Shown piece after piece: positions 41,818 to 52,497 of a stretch of 64,000 bases of DNA; position 1 is the first letter of the stretch; each line of letters begins with the position of its first letter. The translations under genes and the position numbers were made by a program. This DNA comes from Sphaerulina vaccinii (taxonomy: Eukaryota > Ascomycota > Dothideomycetes > Mycosphaerellales > Mycosphaerellaceae): positions 248,001 through 312,000 of the forward strand of contig JAKUDP010000010.1 of assembly GCA_022570795.1 (NCBI GenBank). The letters run 5' to 3'. The notes under the pieces were generated by a model. That model had not been told where the DNA came from. It worked only from the letters and a program-made list of their open reading frames with translations, and ran no database searches.

Positions 41818-43749
41818 TCAACATCCAAAGAGTCCGCAGAAGGCATCCTTCACATCGTTGGCCATATTGCCGGCTTCAGATGTCACCGCTTGCGCAGGCG
41901 CAGCTGCAGCAGTCACAATTGACACCACATCAGATGTGAGAGTTGCAAAAGCCTCTGTGACCTTCGGCGCCACCACTGCTGTCAATGACTGTACAGCAGC
42001 CTCTCCCAGTTCACTCAACGCACCAGCAACTTCTTGGGCTACCAGTAAGACCGGATTCCAAGGCATTTCAGCCAGATCGCCCGCGAACGGTATATAGCTG
42101 TTCACGCTTGCCGTTGCCACGCTGGGCCTGAGCACGGTGATGCCAGTGATCGGAATGCACGTAGATGCCAGATCATAACTCGTGGAAGCCAGTGTCTGAG
42201 TGTCCGATGCTCCCTCTCCTAGTAATCCAACTGATTGGAAGGCCAATATATCTTGATTGAGATTAAGGTCCAAGTTGACGCCTCCGACTGTATCATTTTG
42301 GTCAACTTCTGGTGCCGAAGTTAAGTTCATGGCATTGCTTCCTTTCCCGCCACAAGCTGGCGCTCTATTGTCGGTGGTCACATTCAGTGATAATGTGCCT
42401 GCTGCGAACGCAAAACCTACTTTCGCGCCTTGACCAAGCACAGTACAGTCAAGACTCAACTCCAATTTCGGCCCAATGCTGCCAACGACCTCAACATCTT
42501 TTGATATTCCTGGCGGCAGCATCTCGAATGCAGGATTGAATCCAGTCAACTTTGCTTCACTCGAGTTCGCCGTGTCCCAGGTGAACTCCATCGGCCCAGG
42601 CATGGTTACTTTGGAACCGACAGCCATGGCAAGCTCTTTGTCGACCGGCGTAGTGAAGCCCGTGGAGACGAGGAACTTGATCGTCGGACCGATGTCTAGA
42701 ATGTTCTTGATGTATATGCCAGACCCGCCAGGCACCATACCCCAAATCTCGTAGTCGTTGGTTGTCTTAGCTGCCAGAGCTTGATATACTTCCAGTCGCA
42801 ACGTGAAAATTGCCTCAACGTCACGAGTGGCAATCCTCACTTTAGCTCCATCAAGTCCATCAATGTCGATCTCGAGGTCCAGCTCGCCTTTCGTGTAACA
42901 AGGATCGCACGACAACATGCCAATTGGATCGTCGCTCGTCAAGACCTGGGCAAGCGCAAGAGAGGGTGGCAGATTCATGCCCACGCCGGAGAAGTTGGAG
43001 TTGAGTGAGATCTGAGCAGGCTGTTTATCGCGACTGGCCAGTAGCGATTTGGATTGGTGATCGCGAGCGATACTCACATGCCAGCCTGTGCCGAATGCTT
43101 CTTGAAAGCTCACAGGCTTCCCCATCAGCTCAACATTGATTTGCGTGTCGTCGAAGGCGACATTTCTGATCAGCCAAGGCTGCCGCGCTGTACCATCTGT
43201 GCTGTTGCGATCGCAGCGTTCAATCTCTGTGATCAAGACTACAGTATGGTCATCGTTCCCGTTGATCCACTGCCACTCTTCTTGGACTTGGCGGAACTCG
43301 ATATCGTTCGTGAAAGTTAATTCGATAACACCAGCTTCGTCGCATACAGCATTTTCAATCACGTCGCCGAATTCTTCCATGCTCAGTATCTTCTTCTTTC
43401 CGTCACCAGTGACATCGAACTTGGCGAATTGCATCCCTTTGTTTCGACGAAAGTCTTTGGCGGCGAAATAGAGACTGCTGGCGTTCTGTAGCGCGACACT
43501 TCCAGTGAGGTTGGAAGCCGAGTCTCGTACTGTCAGACTTCGCTTCTCGATGCCGTGTCTAGCGCTGCTATGATTCGCAAACAGTGACAGAGGGAGTGGC
43601 TCGAAGAACGTGCGCTGTTCCGCGGCTTCCGACAAAATGGTGTTGGTATTGATACCTCTGCGATCTGATGCTGCTTCCACTGTCGATCTCGGGGCTGTAT
43701 GTCCATAAAGCAGAGCGCAGACCCACAACATCAGTATGTAGTATCCCAT
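41818..43749 (-). CDS. Large secreted glycoprotein, function unknown
   Basis: Read from the ATG at 43749 it is 643 residues. MGYYILMLWVCALLYGHTAP is a good signal peptide, whereas an upstream ATG at 43866 adds 39 hydrophilic residues that would bury it, so the inner start is preferred. There are about ten N-glycosylation sequons (for example NHS, NLT, NAS, NFS, NVT). A folded beta-rich region carries the cysteine pair SCDPCYTKGEL. The C-terminal 120 residues are Ala/Val-rich and end in FCGLFGC. The layout resembles large fungal extracellular proteins of the DUF7029/DUF7223 type, but this is a memory-based guess. It is convergent with the permease, 92 bp apart. Confidence 0.75.
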   Translation of the reverse strand: MGYYILMLWVCALLYGHTAPRSTVEAASDRRGINTNTILSEAAEQRTFFEPLPLSLFANHSSARHGIEKRSLTVRDSASNLTGSVALQNASSLYFAAKDFRRNKGMQFAKFDVTGDGKKKILSMEEFGDVIENAVCDEAGVIELTFTNDIEFRQVQEEWQWINGNDDHTVVLITEIERCDRNSTDGTARQPWLIRNVAFDDTQINVELMGKPVSFQEAFGTGWHVSIARDHQSKSLLASRDKQPAQISLNSNFSGVGMNLPPSLALAQVLTSDDPIGMLSCDPCYTKGELDLEIDIDGLDGAKVRIATRDVEAIFTLRLEVYQALAAKTTNDYEIWGMVPGGSGIYIKNILDIGPTIKFLVSTGFTTPVDKELAMAVGSKVTMPGPMEFTWDTANSSEAKLTGFNPAFEMLPPGISKDVEVVGSIGPKLELSLDCTVLGQGAKVGFAFAAGTLSLNVTTDNRAPACGGKGSNAMNLTSAPEVDQNDTVGGVNLDLNLNQDILAFQSVGLLGEGASDTQTLASTSYDLASTCIPITGITVLRPSVATASVNSYIPFAGDLAEMPWNPVLLVAQEVAGALSELGEAAVQSLTAVVAPKVTEAFATLTSDVVSIVTAAAAPAQAVTSEAGNMANDVKDAFCGLFGC

Positions 43750-44271
43750 GGCGACGACTGGGTATTTAGGGTAACAAGTAGTGGATGTTCGAGGAGCACC
43801 ATGTACATCCCTCTGTTGTCTTTCACGTCTCGAGTCCGCAACCAATTGATCACGCTGATGCACCATGTTCGGCAGTCAGGCGTCTTTACTACCCTGATCC
43901 GGTCACGTTGAAGGTGCGGCATGCGCTGTGGTTATGAAGCGATATCGTTTGCAACAGAGGAAAGCATCTCTGTGATGCCAAGATGTCCTCGCAGACGCCA
44001 CACGAGGAAAAATGTATCTCTGAGACCTGGTCCCATAGCGTCATGCGCTGTCTGGATATGCAATAGCTTGGTGATCGCCTGGGAAAGGAGATGCTCTCAA
44101 ACTGTGGTTGGAGAGCGATGTCGTTTCATTGAATCGTCGTTTGTAAAAGTACACCATTTCGCGTCCCAAAGTTTTCGTTTCGTATTCGATGCTACTTTTC
44201 ATCCAGTCCCAAATTCGCTATCGTCGGGCCCTATCTTCTTCCGAGGGAGTGGCTTCGATAATGTTCAATTT
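43750..44271. other. Intergenic region
   Basis: No gene is seen between the secreted glycoprotein start and the 3' end of sub2. Confidence 0.5.
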
Positions 44272-46372
44272 CTACTCGGCATCCTGCAGCTGCACGCCCT
44301 CCTCTGGGTACTCGTCGACCTTCTTCTCGAAACGGGCCTCGATGGCTTTGAGCACCTGCAATAGAATGTAAGCATATGTCTCTCGACTTTGTCGCAACCT
44401 GGTCTGTCTCCGAGCTTATCGCCTCAATGGGCTCGAGCTCAATGAGACATTGAATAGGGATGCTTTCGGCCGACTACTGCTTACCTCCATGTCGCGATCG
44501 GAGCTGACGAAGCTGATTGCGATACCCTTGGTTCCGAAACGACCAGCACGACCGACGCGGTGCAAGTAGGTGTCAGCTGCCTGAGCGACAGACTCCTTGA
44601 ACTCCGCGGATCCCTTGTCGGCGCCAGCAGTCTTCTGTCGTTCCGCCTCCTTGTTTGACGTCGAGTCTGGCATATCGTAGTTGATCGCCAGGTTGATACG
44701 CTCGATATCAATACCACGACCAAAAACGTCAGTGCTCACACAGATACGCTTGTCGAAGTTCTTGAAGGCAGTGTATCGCTTGATACTAGTAAAGAGTCAG
44801 CAACCATCGGCAAGCATACGGGCAGTTTTGAGCTCACCGTTCTTCCTGGGGCATGTTGGAGTGCACGGTAATGGAGGGAAAGTTGCACTCGCGCAGAAGG
44901 CGATCAAGCTCACTTGCACGGAGCGTGTTCTTCACGAAGATGATGACTTGGTTGTAACGAAGTTTGTCAAGCAAATCGTTGAGACGGCGGTTCTTCTCAT
45001 CCTCAGTGAGCTTGACGTAGTACTGCTGCAGACCGTGGAGAGTAAGCTTCGCCTCGTCATCGACGTAGATCTCCAAGGGGTTCTGCATGAACTTCTTGCA
45101 GACAGGTTTGGTCTGGTTGGAAAGTGTGGCCGAAAACATCATGACCTGCTTCTGAGGTGGCGTGGCGCGGAAGATCTCCTGAACATCGCGACGCATATCT
45201 AGACGGAGTCAGCGGGTACTCGTTACGAGTGGAAGGGTAACTATACCAATTTGATCAAGCATCTTGTCGCACTCATCGAGCACGAATCGAGAGACGCTTC
45301 CGAGGCGAAGCTTCTTTTCACGCACAAGAGCGTTCAAACGACCTGGAGTCGCCACGATGATGTGGGGGTGTGTAGACTTGTTGCTGAGGAGCTTCTCGTT
45401 CTCCTTGATATCAGTGCCACCGTAGAAGACCTCAGTCTTGACTTCTGGCATGTACTTGCTGAAACGCTGGTACTCGTTCTTGATCTGGAATGCAAGCTCA
45501 CGTGTGTGGCACATGACCAGGACGCTGACTTCGCCGTTGACTGGCTCGATCTGCTGCAGAGTGGACAGCACAAAGACGGCTGTCTTTCCGAGACCGGACT
45601 TGGCCTGGCAGAGGACATCGGTTCCGAGGATTGCTTGAGGAATGCACACCTGCTGGACTGCAGAGTGATGTTAGAAGGATTCGTCCAATCGTGTGTGCGC
45701 GCGAAAGCACTCGTGAGCAGAGCAGAGCGTCCATCCATAGTCACAGTCAATCGCAATAATATGCCAGCACGAACTCCACCAGTTGTCAAGCCACAGAAAC
45801 CATAGCCCACGTCTCGGAGTGATCAGGGCATGTGAAGAATATCATGCGCTTGCGCACTCTTCCTTCGCTTGGCTGACTCCGGCGACGTCTAACACGCGCT
45901 GTTGTCGCGTCACTCCGTCGTTTCACCCATGAACTGAATCAGTCTCGCGATTGACTCGACAGTGCTCGCGCGCACATATATCTTCCCTTGGACTCTCCTC
46001 GTACCACTTTGGGTCTGATTTGCTTTTGCTCTGATGGACTAGATGGATGGACGCTCCTCGCTCGAATATGGCGGTAATGGCTCGTCGTTCTAAGCAGATG
46101 TATGGAGATGACTAACCCTCTGATGGATGCTCGAAACCGCAATCTGTGATGGCCTTGAAAAGCTCCGGCTTCAGGAGAAAGTCGCGGAAACTGGTCGAGT
46201 GGATACCGACGTAACTGCCCTTGCCCTTGTCGGCGCCAGCTCCAGAGACGGTCAGATCGCCCTTCTTAGCCTCGCCATTCGAGGCAGCAGCTGCGCCGGT
46301 AGCGCCTGCAGCACCGTCGGTGGGCTGAAGCTCCTCGTCGGAGTAATCGATGAGATCTTCCTCGCCAGACAT
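44272..46372 (-). CDS. sub2: ATP-dependent RNA helicase Sub2 (UAP56/DDX39 family)
   Basis: Exons are 46372-46117, 45657-45247, 45198-44838, 44785-44485 and 44355-44272, giving 470 residues. The N terminus MSGEEDLIDYSDEEL and the Q motif GFEHPSEVQQ are typical. Motif I is AKSGLGKT, motif II is DECD (the Sub2 variant of DEAD), motif III is SAT, and HRVGRAGRFG is motif VI. The splice junctions restore SEVQQVCIPQAI, DQIDMRRDVQEIF, QEERIKRYTAFKNF and DRDMEVLKAIEARF. An insertion near NKEAERQKTAGADKG lengthens it beyond the usual 440 residues. Sub2 works in spliceosome assembly and in the TREX mRNA export complex in the nucleus. Intron 1 is 459 nt, far longer than the others. Confidence 0.97.
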
Positions 46373-46822
46373 GGTGGATCGGTGTGTGTGGTGTTAGCTG
46401 GCGTGGAGTGAGGTGGGTAGCAGAGAACGAGGCTGTAGCGGCGTCGAGTAGGCGGCCGGATACAGGAATCAGAGGTATGCGCGAGTCGGTGATAAGACTC
46501 GGCGAAAGTGAGGATGAAGGTGTTGCGACGGCGGAGATGTCGATGAGGTGGAAAGGTGTTGTTGTGATGGAAGCAAGCTGAAGGAGAGAGGGCGCGCTGG
46601 TCGGAGGCAGGAACGAATCTTGGCGTCCGCATTCGTAAGCGGGAAGGAACGAACCGTACCGTCTCTTTCTCTCTCGATGACCAATTCGAGGCAACCCACA
46701 TTTCTGACAACCTCGAGTGACACAAGGCAGATTTTGTTGATCGATCACTGTCAACACCACGCAGCCAGGCTGTATAAGAGCTATCTCCTCATTCTGTTTT
46801 CTGCGACCAACCTTTGCGTGCC
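46373..46822. promoter_or_regulatory. Shared divergent promoter of sub2 and rpr2-like gene
   Basis: The 450 bp contain the promoters of both genes. A TATAAG sequence at 46772-46777 lies about 50 bp before the plus-strand ATG. The rest is GC-balanced, with GA/CT-biased patches near sub2. Confidence 0.5.
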
Positions 46823-47353
46823 ATGGCCAAGGACAAGATCAAAGGCGCCAAAGGCCCACCCAACAAGCATCTTGCAGCTCGGACAGCCTTCCTACACCAG
46901 GCTGCTGTTATGCTTGCATCGCAGGCCGCCCCTTCAAGAAAAGCTGAGCTCACTGATATGGAAGAGCAAGACATTACTGGGACGAACGCGGCTGCCACGC
47001 TTCCGCCACAACCTACGAGCGGACTACCCTTCCTCTTCACAGCACAGCTCAAGCAAGTTGCGCTCAAATCACAAGTTCGCCTACACACGGATGTCAAGCG
47101 AACCATCTGCAAAGCTTGCAACGCCATTCTCATCGGAAATCAATCCTGCAGGAAATTCGTGGAGAACTTATCACGTGGAGGTAAGAAGGATTGGGCGGAT
47201 GTCTTGGTCATTGAGTGCCTTGCCTGTGGTCGCAAGAACCGGATCCCAACTGGCGCAAAACGACAGCAGAGAAAGAGTAAACGTGTTGTGGACTTGGCGA
47301 AGAGTGCAGCTCCCGGTGATTCCATACCCGATCAGCCATCCGAGCGACCATGA
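46823..47353 (+). CDS. rpr2: RNase P subunit Rpr2/Rpp21/Snm1 family
   Basis: The protein is 176 residues from the ATG at 46823 (three codons of open frame upstream start with TTG). The N-terminal helices (RTAFLHQAAVMLASQ) are followed by KQVALKSQVRLHTDVKRTICKACNAIL. A four-cysteine zinc ribbon is formed by Cys96/Cys99 (CKAC) and Cys132/Cys135 (CLACGRKNRIP). This is the standard layout of the protein subunit that helps RNase P mature tRNA 5' ends (or RNase MRP in Snm1). The basic KRQQRKSKR tail suits RNA binding. It diverges from sub2, another RNA-processing gene. Confidence 0.9.
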   Translation: MAKDKIKGAKGPPNKHLAARTAFLHQAAVMLASQAAPSRKAELTDMEEQDITGTNAAATLPPQPTSGLPFLFTAQLKQVALKSQVRLHTDVKRTICKACNAILIGNQSCRKFVENLSRGGKKDWADVLVIECLACGRKNRIPTGAKRQQRKSKRVVDLAKSAAPGDSIPDQPSERP

Positions 47354-47452
47354 ACGAGATGCCACTGCTGGGCCCGATAGATTGATAGGCTACCTGCAGG
47401 GGCTGCGGAAAAGCTTTTCTAACGCCGCCTCCACTCTTGCATTATCACCGCC

Positions 47453-48260
47453 TTATTCCGATTCTCTTCTCATAGAAGACGACGAGCTTGACGGACTGTG
47501 GTCTGCATAAGCACCTGACTGCTGCCAACTGGGGAAGCCTCCGTTCAAGCGAGCCTCGATACTACGAAGCGTGGCATTCATCACATCAATGTCGCTGTTC
47601 AAGTTTGCGAGCGTCTTATTATACGTCTCCGCAAGCTTGACCATCTTCTCCATCGAGTCATCCTTCCTGCAAGCGCATTAGTAACACATCGTTGAAGTAC
47701 GCCGAAAGCCATCATACTTGGTTGGTGGAACATCACGATATTTGCAATCTGTACTCTGTTCCTCACACGACTGGCACGGCTCGCCGCCTAGGAGGAATTC
47801 ATGCATCAGCGACGTTCAGAATCAGTTTACCCTGGACGCGCAGTCATACCATCACACTTCTGTTTGCGTTTTCGACATTCTTCGCAGGCCTGCACTCGTC
47901 AGCACGATAGAACGGTAACAAGACCTCTTCCAAGGCACATACTGTTCTGGTGCGCTTGATCCTTCTTGAGTGCTTCTCCTCGTCTGCTTCTGTGGACGCG
48001 GCCGAACGCTGCGAGCTCGCTTGTCTTCTCGCGCTTGCTGGGGCACTCGGTAGGTGAAAGGTTGCCGCCGGCATGCTTTGCGGCCCGTAGCCATGGGGCA
48101 TATAGACCATTGTCGATCCGTTGCTCAACTCATTGCCGAAGCCGAAACCGGAGCCTTGCGAATGCCCATTGTCCAGATAGCCTGGAGCATAGGTCTGTGC
48201 TGCGCTGTCGTATTGCCACTCCGCTTGAGGCATGAAGCCTGGCTGTTGGAACGATCCCAT
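47453..48260 (-). CDS. Short Zn2Cys6 zinc-cluster protein
   Basis: Exons are 48260-47943, 47889-47850, 47787-47718 and 47666-47453, giving 213 residues. The binuclear cluster is spread over exons 2 and 3: ACEECRKRKQKCDG then GEPCQSCEEQSTDCKYR, with spacing C-x2-C-x6-C-x5-C-x2-C-x6-C. A basic KHSRRIKRTRT precedes it and VPPTKKDDSMEKMVKLAETY follows, continuing into a short coiled coil likely to mediate dimerisation. There is no fungal_trans middle domain, so the protein is far shorter than most Zn2Cys6 factors. The Gly/Tyr/Pro-rich first exon may be an activation or interaction region. The start at 48260 is the first ATG; an upstream exon cannot be excluded. The stop is 99 bp from the rpr2-like stop. 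Confidence 0.85.
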
Positions 48261-50625
48261 TTCGAATACGGATGGCGCGGCGACGGGTCTCAATCCAACA
48301 GTGATAAACAGAGTTTAGAAAGAGGACTAGGAGGAGGAACTGTACCAGGTCAAGAAGATACCAGCCAGCGAATGGCGGCGGACCTCGTTCCTTAGTACGC
48401 TGACCCTGAAGATTTGGTCAATGCTTCAAGGACGACGCTAGCGACAATCTGCCAACACCCATCATTCTGCTGCTCCCAGTGTCCTGGTGTATGCGAAGCA
48501 GTGGGCGCGACTGCAGATCGACAGCAGTAGCCATGGAATCCGAACCCAGTGTCCACCGGCGACTTCCCTCGCGAATGCGACGCAGCGGCTTCGATGAGAT
48601 CCGCCCGTGCCGCAAGAGCATGAACTTTAAGACCCTCTTCATCCCCCTCTGGCAGGCATATACAGAAGTTGTGGGCCTGATGAGCTTCAACTTGGCATAT
48701 TTTGTGGAAAGATCAAGCGAATAGCATCATTATCGGAGGCGCCACCGGAGGAGTACGATCTGTCGACGATCGTCATGGCCACTTCTCGTCGACACGTTCT
48801 AGAACTGCACCAGGATGCCTTGTGCTACCCGCCACGATGAGATCAGGCCACGAAACCTGCACAAGGATTCAAGGCACCTTGTCAAACTGTTCTACTGGAC
48901 CTCGAAAGGAGAGTTCACGACATTGCTGCAAACTCACATATACTTGCTTCCCCATGAAGCCTCGTTCGGTGCGCCACAGAGACTGCCGCACTCAAACATG
49001 ACGAGACAGTGACTCGAGTCGCTGTCAACGAAAGTCTTTGAGATTGCGTGGCACATTTCGCGACCGGTACTTTGGCTACGTTAAGGTAGGTGAGGTGCAT
49101 ATAGCGTCTTTGTGGCCTGTCGGTTTGAGCTAGCTGCAGCCGCGGACCTCTCGCCGCTCACAGGGATTGGCAGCAATTTGCAAGGTCGTGTTGTGCTTAG
49201 CGGCTCCGCCCGCTTGCATATTGCATCTTACTGGCTTGGCTAGACTATCGAATACAGTCATGCCACCATTTGCTCACCCGACGACTTTGTGAATGTTTCA
49301 TGGGTTTCGAGGAATGCGCAGAACGATACTTCTTGCAGTATGCTTCCTTCGTATTGGCTTCTGGCGGCTACTTGGGCATATTTGCTCGACGCGCAGGCGG
49401 ATACTGCTGGCGATCTTGTGTGACCTTCTCGATATGATCCGGAGAATGTGCGGTGTGACCGGCAGTCTGACTACGAATACGCATTCCAGTGCGTGCGAAG
49501 TCAACTGCTCGAGTCTTGGACATTCCGTGCTACATCGACCATGCTCATATTGTCGCCGAACAACTCGTCGCCAGGTTCTACAGCACAGTCGTGCCGAGCA
49601 CACTCTACTGCACCTATCTAGCGCGAATACGAACAGGAGGCTGACGAGATGACTTGCTCGGCTCCTGGTCCGATCCACGCCCAAGCGCGGATTGGAAGGC
49701 TTCTGCTTCTGCACTTCAGGCTCATCCATTCCCCAAAGCAGGAAACACTCGCGTGGGCGGTTAAGCTCCTGAGCCTCTTGAATAAATATCGGCTTTCTTT
49801 CACCAACCACAGCCACGGCACTGGCACGACGATCTGGGCACGGTTGTGTCAATCTGCAACGCCTGGCAAGCGGTCAGCCAGGTAACACTACTTCTTCAGA
49901 TCTTAAACATATACCGAGCTTGTGCGACGACTCCAGCCTGGTACTGCTAGCCAGATGACCAACGCGTTGCTTCATATGTCGCAGCCTGCCTAGTCGTGCA
50001 GTGTCGATCAGCCTACACCGCCGCTTCGCTGCTGTCTAGACCGAAGCTATCTGCTGATCTTGACCACTCGCAGTGGTTCAGCTCACATACGTCTCCATGA
50101 TAACATGCGCATAACCAGGGAGATCATACAATGAGATGCGGGAACAAAGTGTGCGAGTGGGTGGTCTGATGTCGATCGGCACTCGCATCGACCAAAGAGC
50201 TTACTTGTGATCAGCAGCATATTCTATTGACTTGCAATTCTAGCTACTGGGTATCCTACAAGCTGGCAGTTGTCCGCGATCTGCTATATTCGTCCTCGGC
50301 AGGAACTCAAACTAGCCTCACGCGGAACGGCTTAGAGCTTTCCATGGTCTACGCTCTTCAACAGTCAAGCCTCTCGATCGCACATTGTGGCTACAGCCAC
50401 CGTAACATTAGTACGTGCTTCATACCGGATCGGTCAGCTGTTTGCGTACTATTGCCACCGCACCACGCACGGTCCAATGAAAGTCGAATGCGCCATGCAT
50501 ATCGACCACAGTCAGTTGCAACGGCCATCTCGCCGTCAGCCTAGCGCCTTCATCGGAAAGCTGCAGATGCGATATGTAAAATGTGGTATCAGTCCTCACT
50601 CTCGTGGTTTCTTGGATATTGGGTG
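48261..50625. other. 2.4 kb region without recognisable gene
   Basis: Open frames here are up to 184 codons but Arg/Ser/Cys-rich, lack domains, and overlap each other on both strands. I saw no tRNA or rRNA signature. It separates the Zn2Cys6 gene from the 3' end of the purine-type transporter. Confidence 0.5.
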
Positions 50626-52497
50626 TCACAACAGATGCTCTCTTCTGTCTTTAGGCATGATGGTATTGAGCAAAACTGCCACGAGCATGCTCAGGATGAA
50701 CGGCGTCTCCACCATCAAATTGACCCCTTCCAGAAATCCAGCGAGCTGTACATTGTTGCCACTGTAAGCCAGCACTGACGAGAACCACTCCGGCACCTAT
50801 AATGCAAGAACATGTCAGCAACCTGTTTCGATCGGTGTGCTTTGGCCACATACCACGATGTCTAGGAGCCCGAGTCCAAAAGCGACTGACAGGATGAAAC
50901 GGTTGCGTCGGGTCCAAGCGATTGTCGCCAGTATTCTCATCCCAGAGATGGCGATCGTGGAGTACAGAAACGTCTGCATTCCGCCGAGGACGGGACTTGG
51001 CATAGCGGCGAAGACGGCGCCAAACTTGCCAAAGATTCCCATCAAGATGATGACTACGCTAGCACACCACCCAGCTCGTCGGCTCTGCAGACCATGTCAG
51101 TTGCTGTCGGCGTTCTCGAGGCAAATTGCGAACATACTGCGTTGCTTGTGACCACGATCACCCCGTTGTTGCCTGCGAACATGGTCAGTGGACATTCATA
51201 GACCGTTGACTGACGCATATCAGCTCTCACCTGCGTGTGAAACCATGGGAATCGTCATGCCCAGCCCTGCCACCAGACTGCCGATCGCATCACACAGGAT
51301 GCCTCCCTGGATGCGAGTGTTCGCTTTGTGACCTTCTGTCTCTACACCAGAAGCCTCGGATGTCGCCGCAATGGAAGGCATACACACCAGAGCTTCGCAG
51401 ACGAACAAGATCATCAGTGGCAGGATCAGAGCTCCGTCCACGCTGAGTTTGAACGTCTCGACCCAGAGGAAAGTGACAACAGGAGCTTGTCCAATACCCG
51501 TTACTGACCAGAATCCTGTTGCCCCAGAGATTGCACTGCCGACTGCAAGACCGAAGATGATACTTGCACTCTTCATCAGCGGACTACCTACCATCTCGAC
51601 AATGAGGATCGTCACAAAGACTGAGAACCCAATGCCAATGAACTTCGGATCGCCCCATACCAGCGGCCTAGGGGCAGTGGTATTCGGACACAGAGCATAA
51701 ATTCCAGCGCCATCGAGACAACTAGCACCGCCGCCCCAGGACTCGCCAGCGGTCGTCACAAGATATATGCCCAGGACCAGGAGTAGAATGCCAGTGACTG
51801 TTGGCGGAAACAATCGTTTCAGAGTCTTAGCTGGAACGAGCGCCACCAAGAACTGTAGCCAGACACAAACCAGAATGCTTCCAATCATGGCTCCATACGC
51901 ATCGGGACAAGGTAATTTAGTCCCGGAGGCACTTGTCGGACAAACACCACTCGCATACAATCGCGCGGTATACTTGATCGCCATTGGTATGATGTCAAAG
52001 GTTGGACCTACAACACTCAGGATACCAGCACCTATGTAGTAAGGTGTTCCACGAATGCGCGTTCGTGTGATCTGGAGCAAGGTGGCGATACCGCTCGTAA
52101 TGAAGCCCGCGGATATCAGATACTCTGTTGCCTTAGTATCAAGATAGAATGCGCCTCTCGAAACAGCCAAGATCGGTGTCACAATTCCAGAAATCATAGT
52201 CAAAGCATGCTGGATGCCCAGGATGAGGATAAGAAGGAGCGGAATCTTATCATCCGGGTAGAAGAAAGGTGGGACATGGTCTTTGTACTTCCGGTTCAGT
52301 GGCCAGATATCAGGAGTGAAGAGGTATGCGTAGTCGTAGCTACCAAAGAGGCCATCTCGAGTGGTACAAGTATGCTTAAGTGGTGCCCAGATCTTCTTCC
52401 AACCTCTTGTCTTTGGTTCCGGTGCCTCTTCTGTGGGCACAAACTGCTCAGACGAGGCGAGAGAGCTCTGTGCAGTGGCGTCCTCGACTCCACCCAT
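50626..52497 (-). CDS. NCS2 nucleobase transporter (UapA/UapC-like) with altered binding-site residue
   Basis: Exons are 52497-51231, 51172-51138, 51084-50854 and 50796-50626, giving 567 residues; the start is the ATG MGGVEDATAQ. The protein has the NCS2 fold: IPLLLILILGIQHALTMISG (TM1), and the signature region in the 35-nt second exon, AGNNGVIVVTSNASRR. Aligned by spacing with Aspergillus UapA, Glu356 corresponds to Glu368 and Asp388 to Asp403. Gln408, a direct purine contact, corresponds to Gly423, formed across an exon junction. The C-terminal exon encodes VPEWFSSVLAYSGNNVQLAG, as in UapA homologues. It should be a plasma-membrane H+ symporter, but specificity for uric acid/xanthine is doubtful given the Gly. 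Confidence 0.9.

Noticed and set aside
45251..45805. 184-codon plus-strand frame
   Set aside because: Antisense to sub2 exon 2; no independent motif.
49298..49852. 184-codon minus-strand frame in the gene-poor 48-50 kb region
   Set aside because: Arg/Cys-rich, no domain, no splice signals or homologue recognised.
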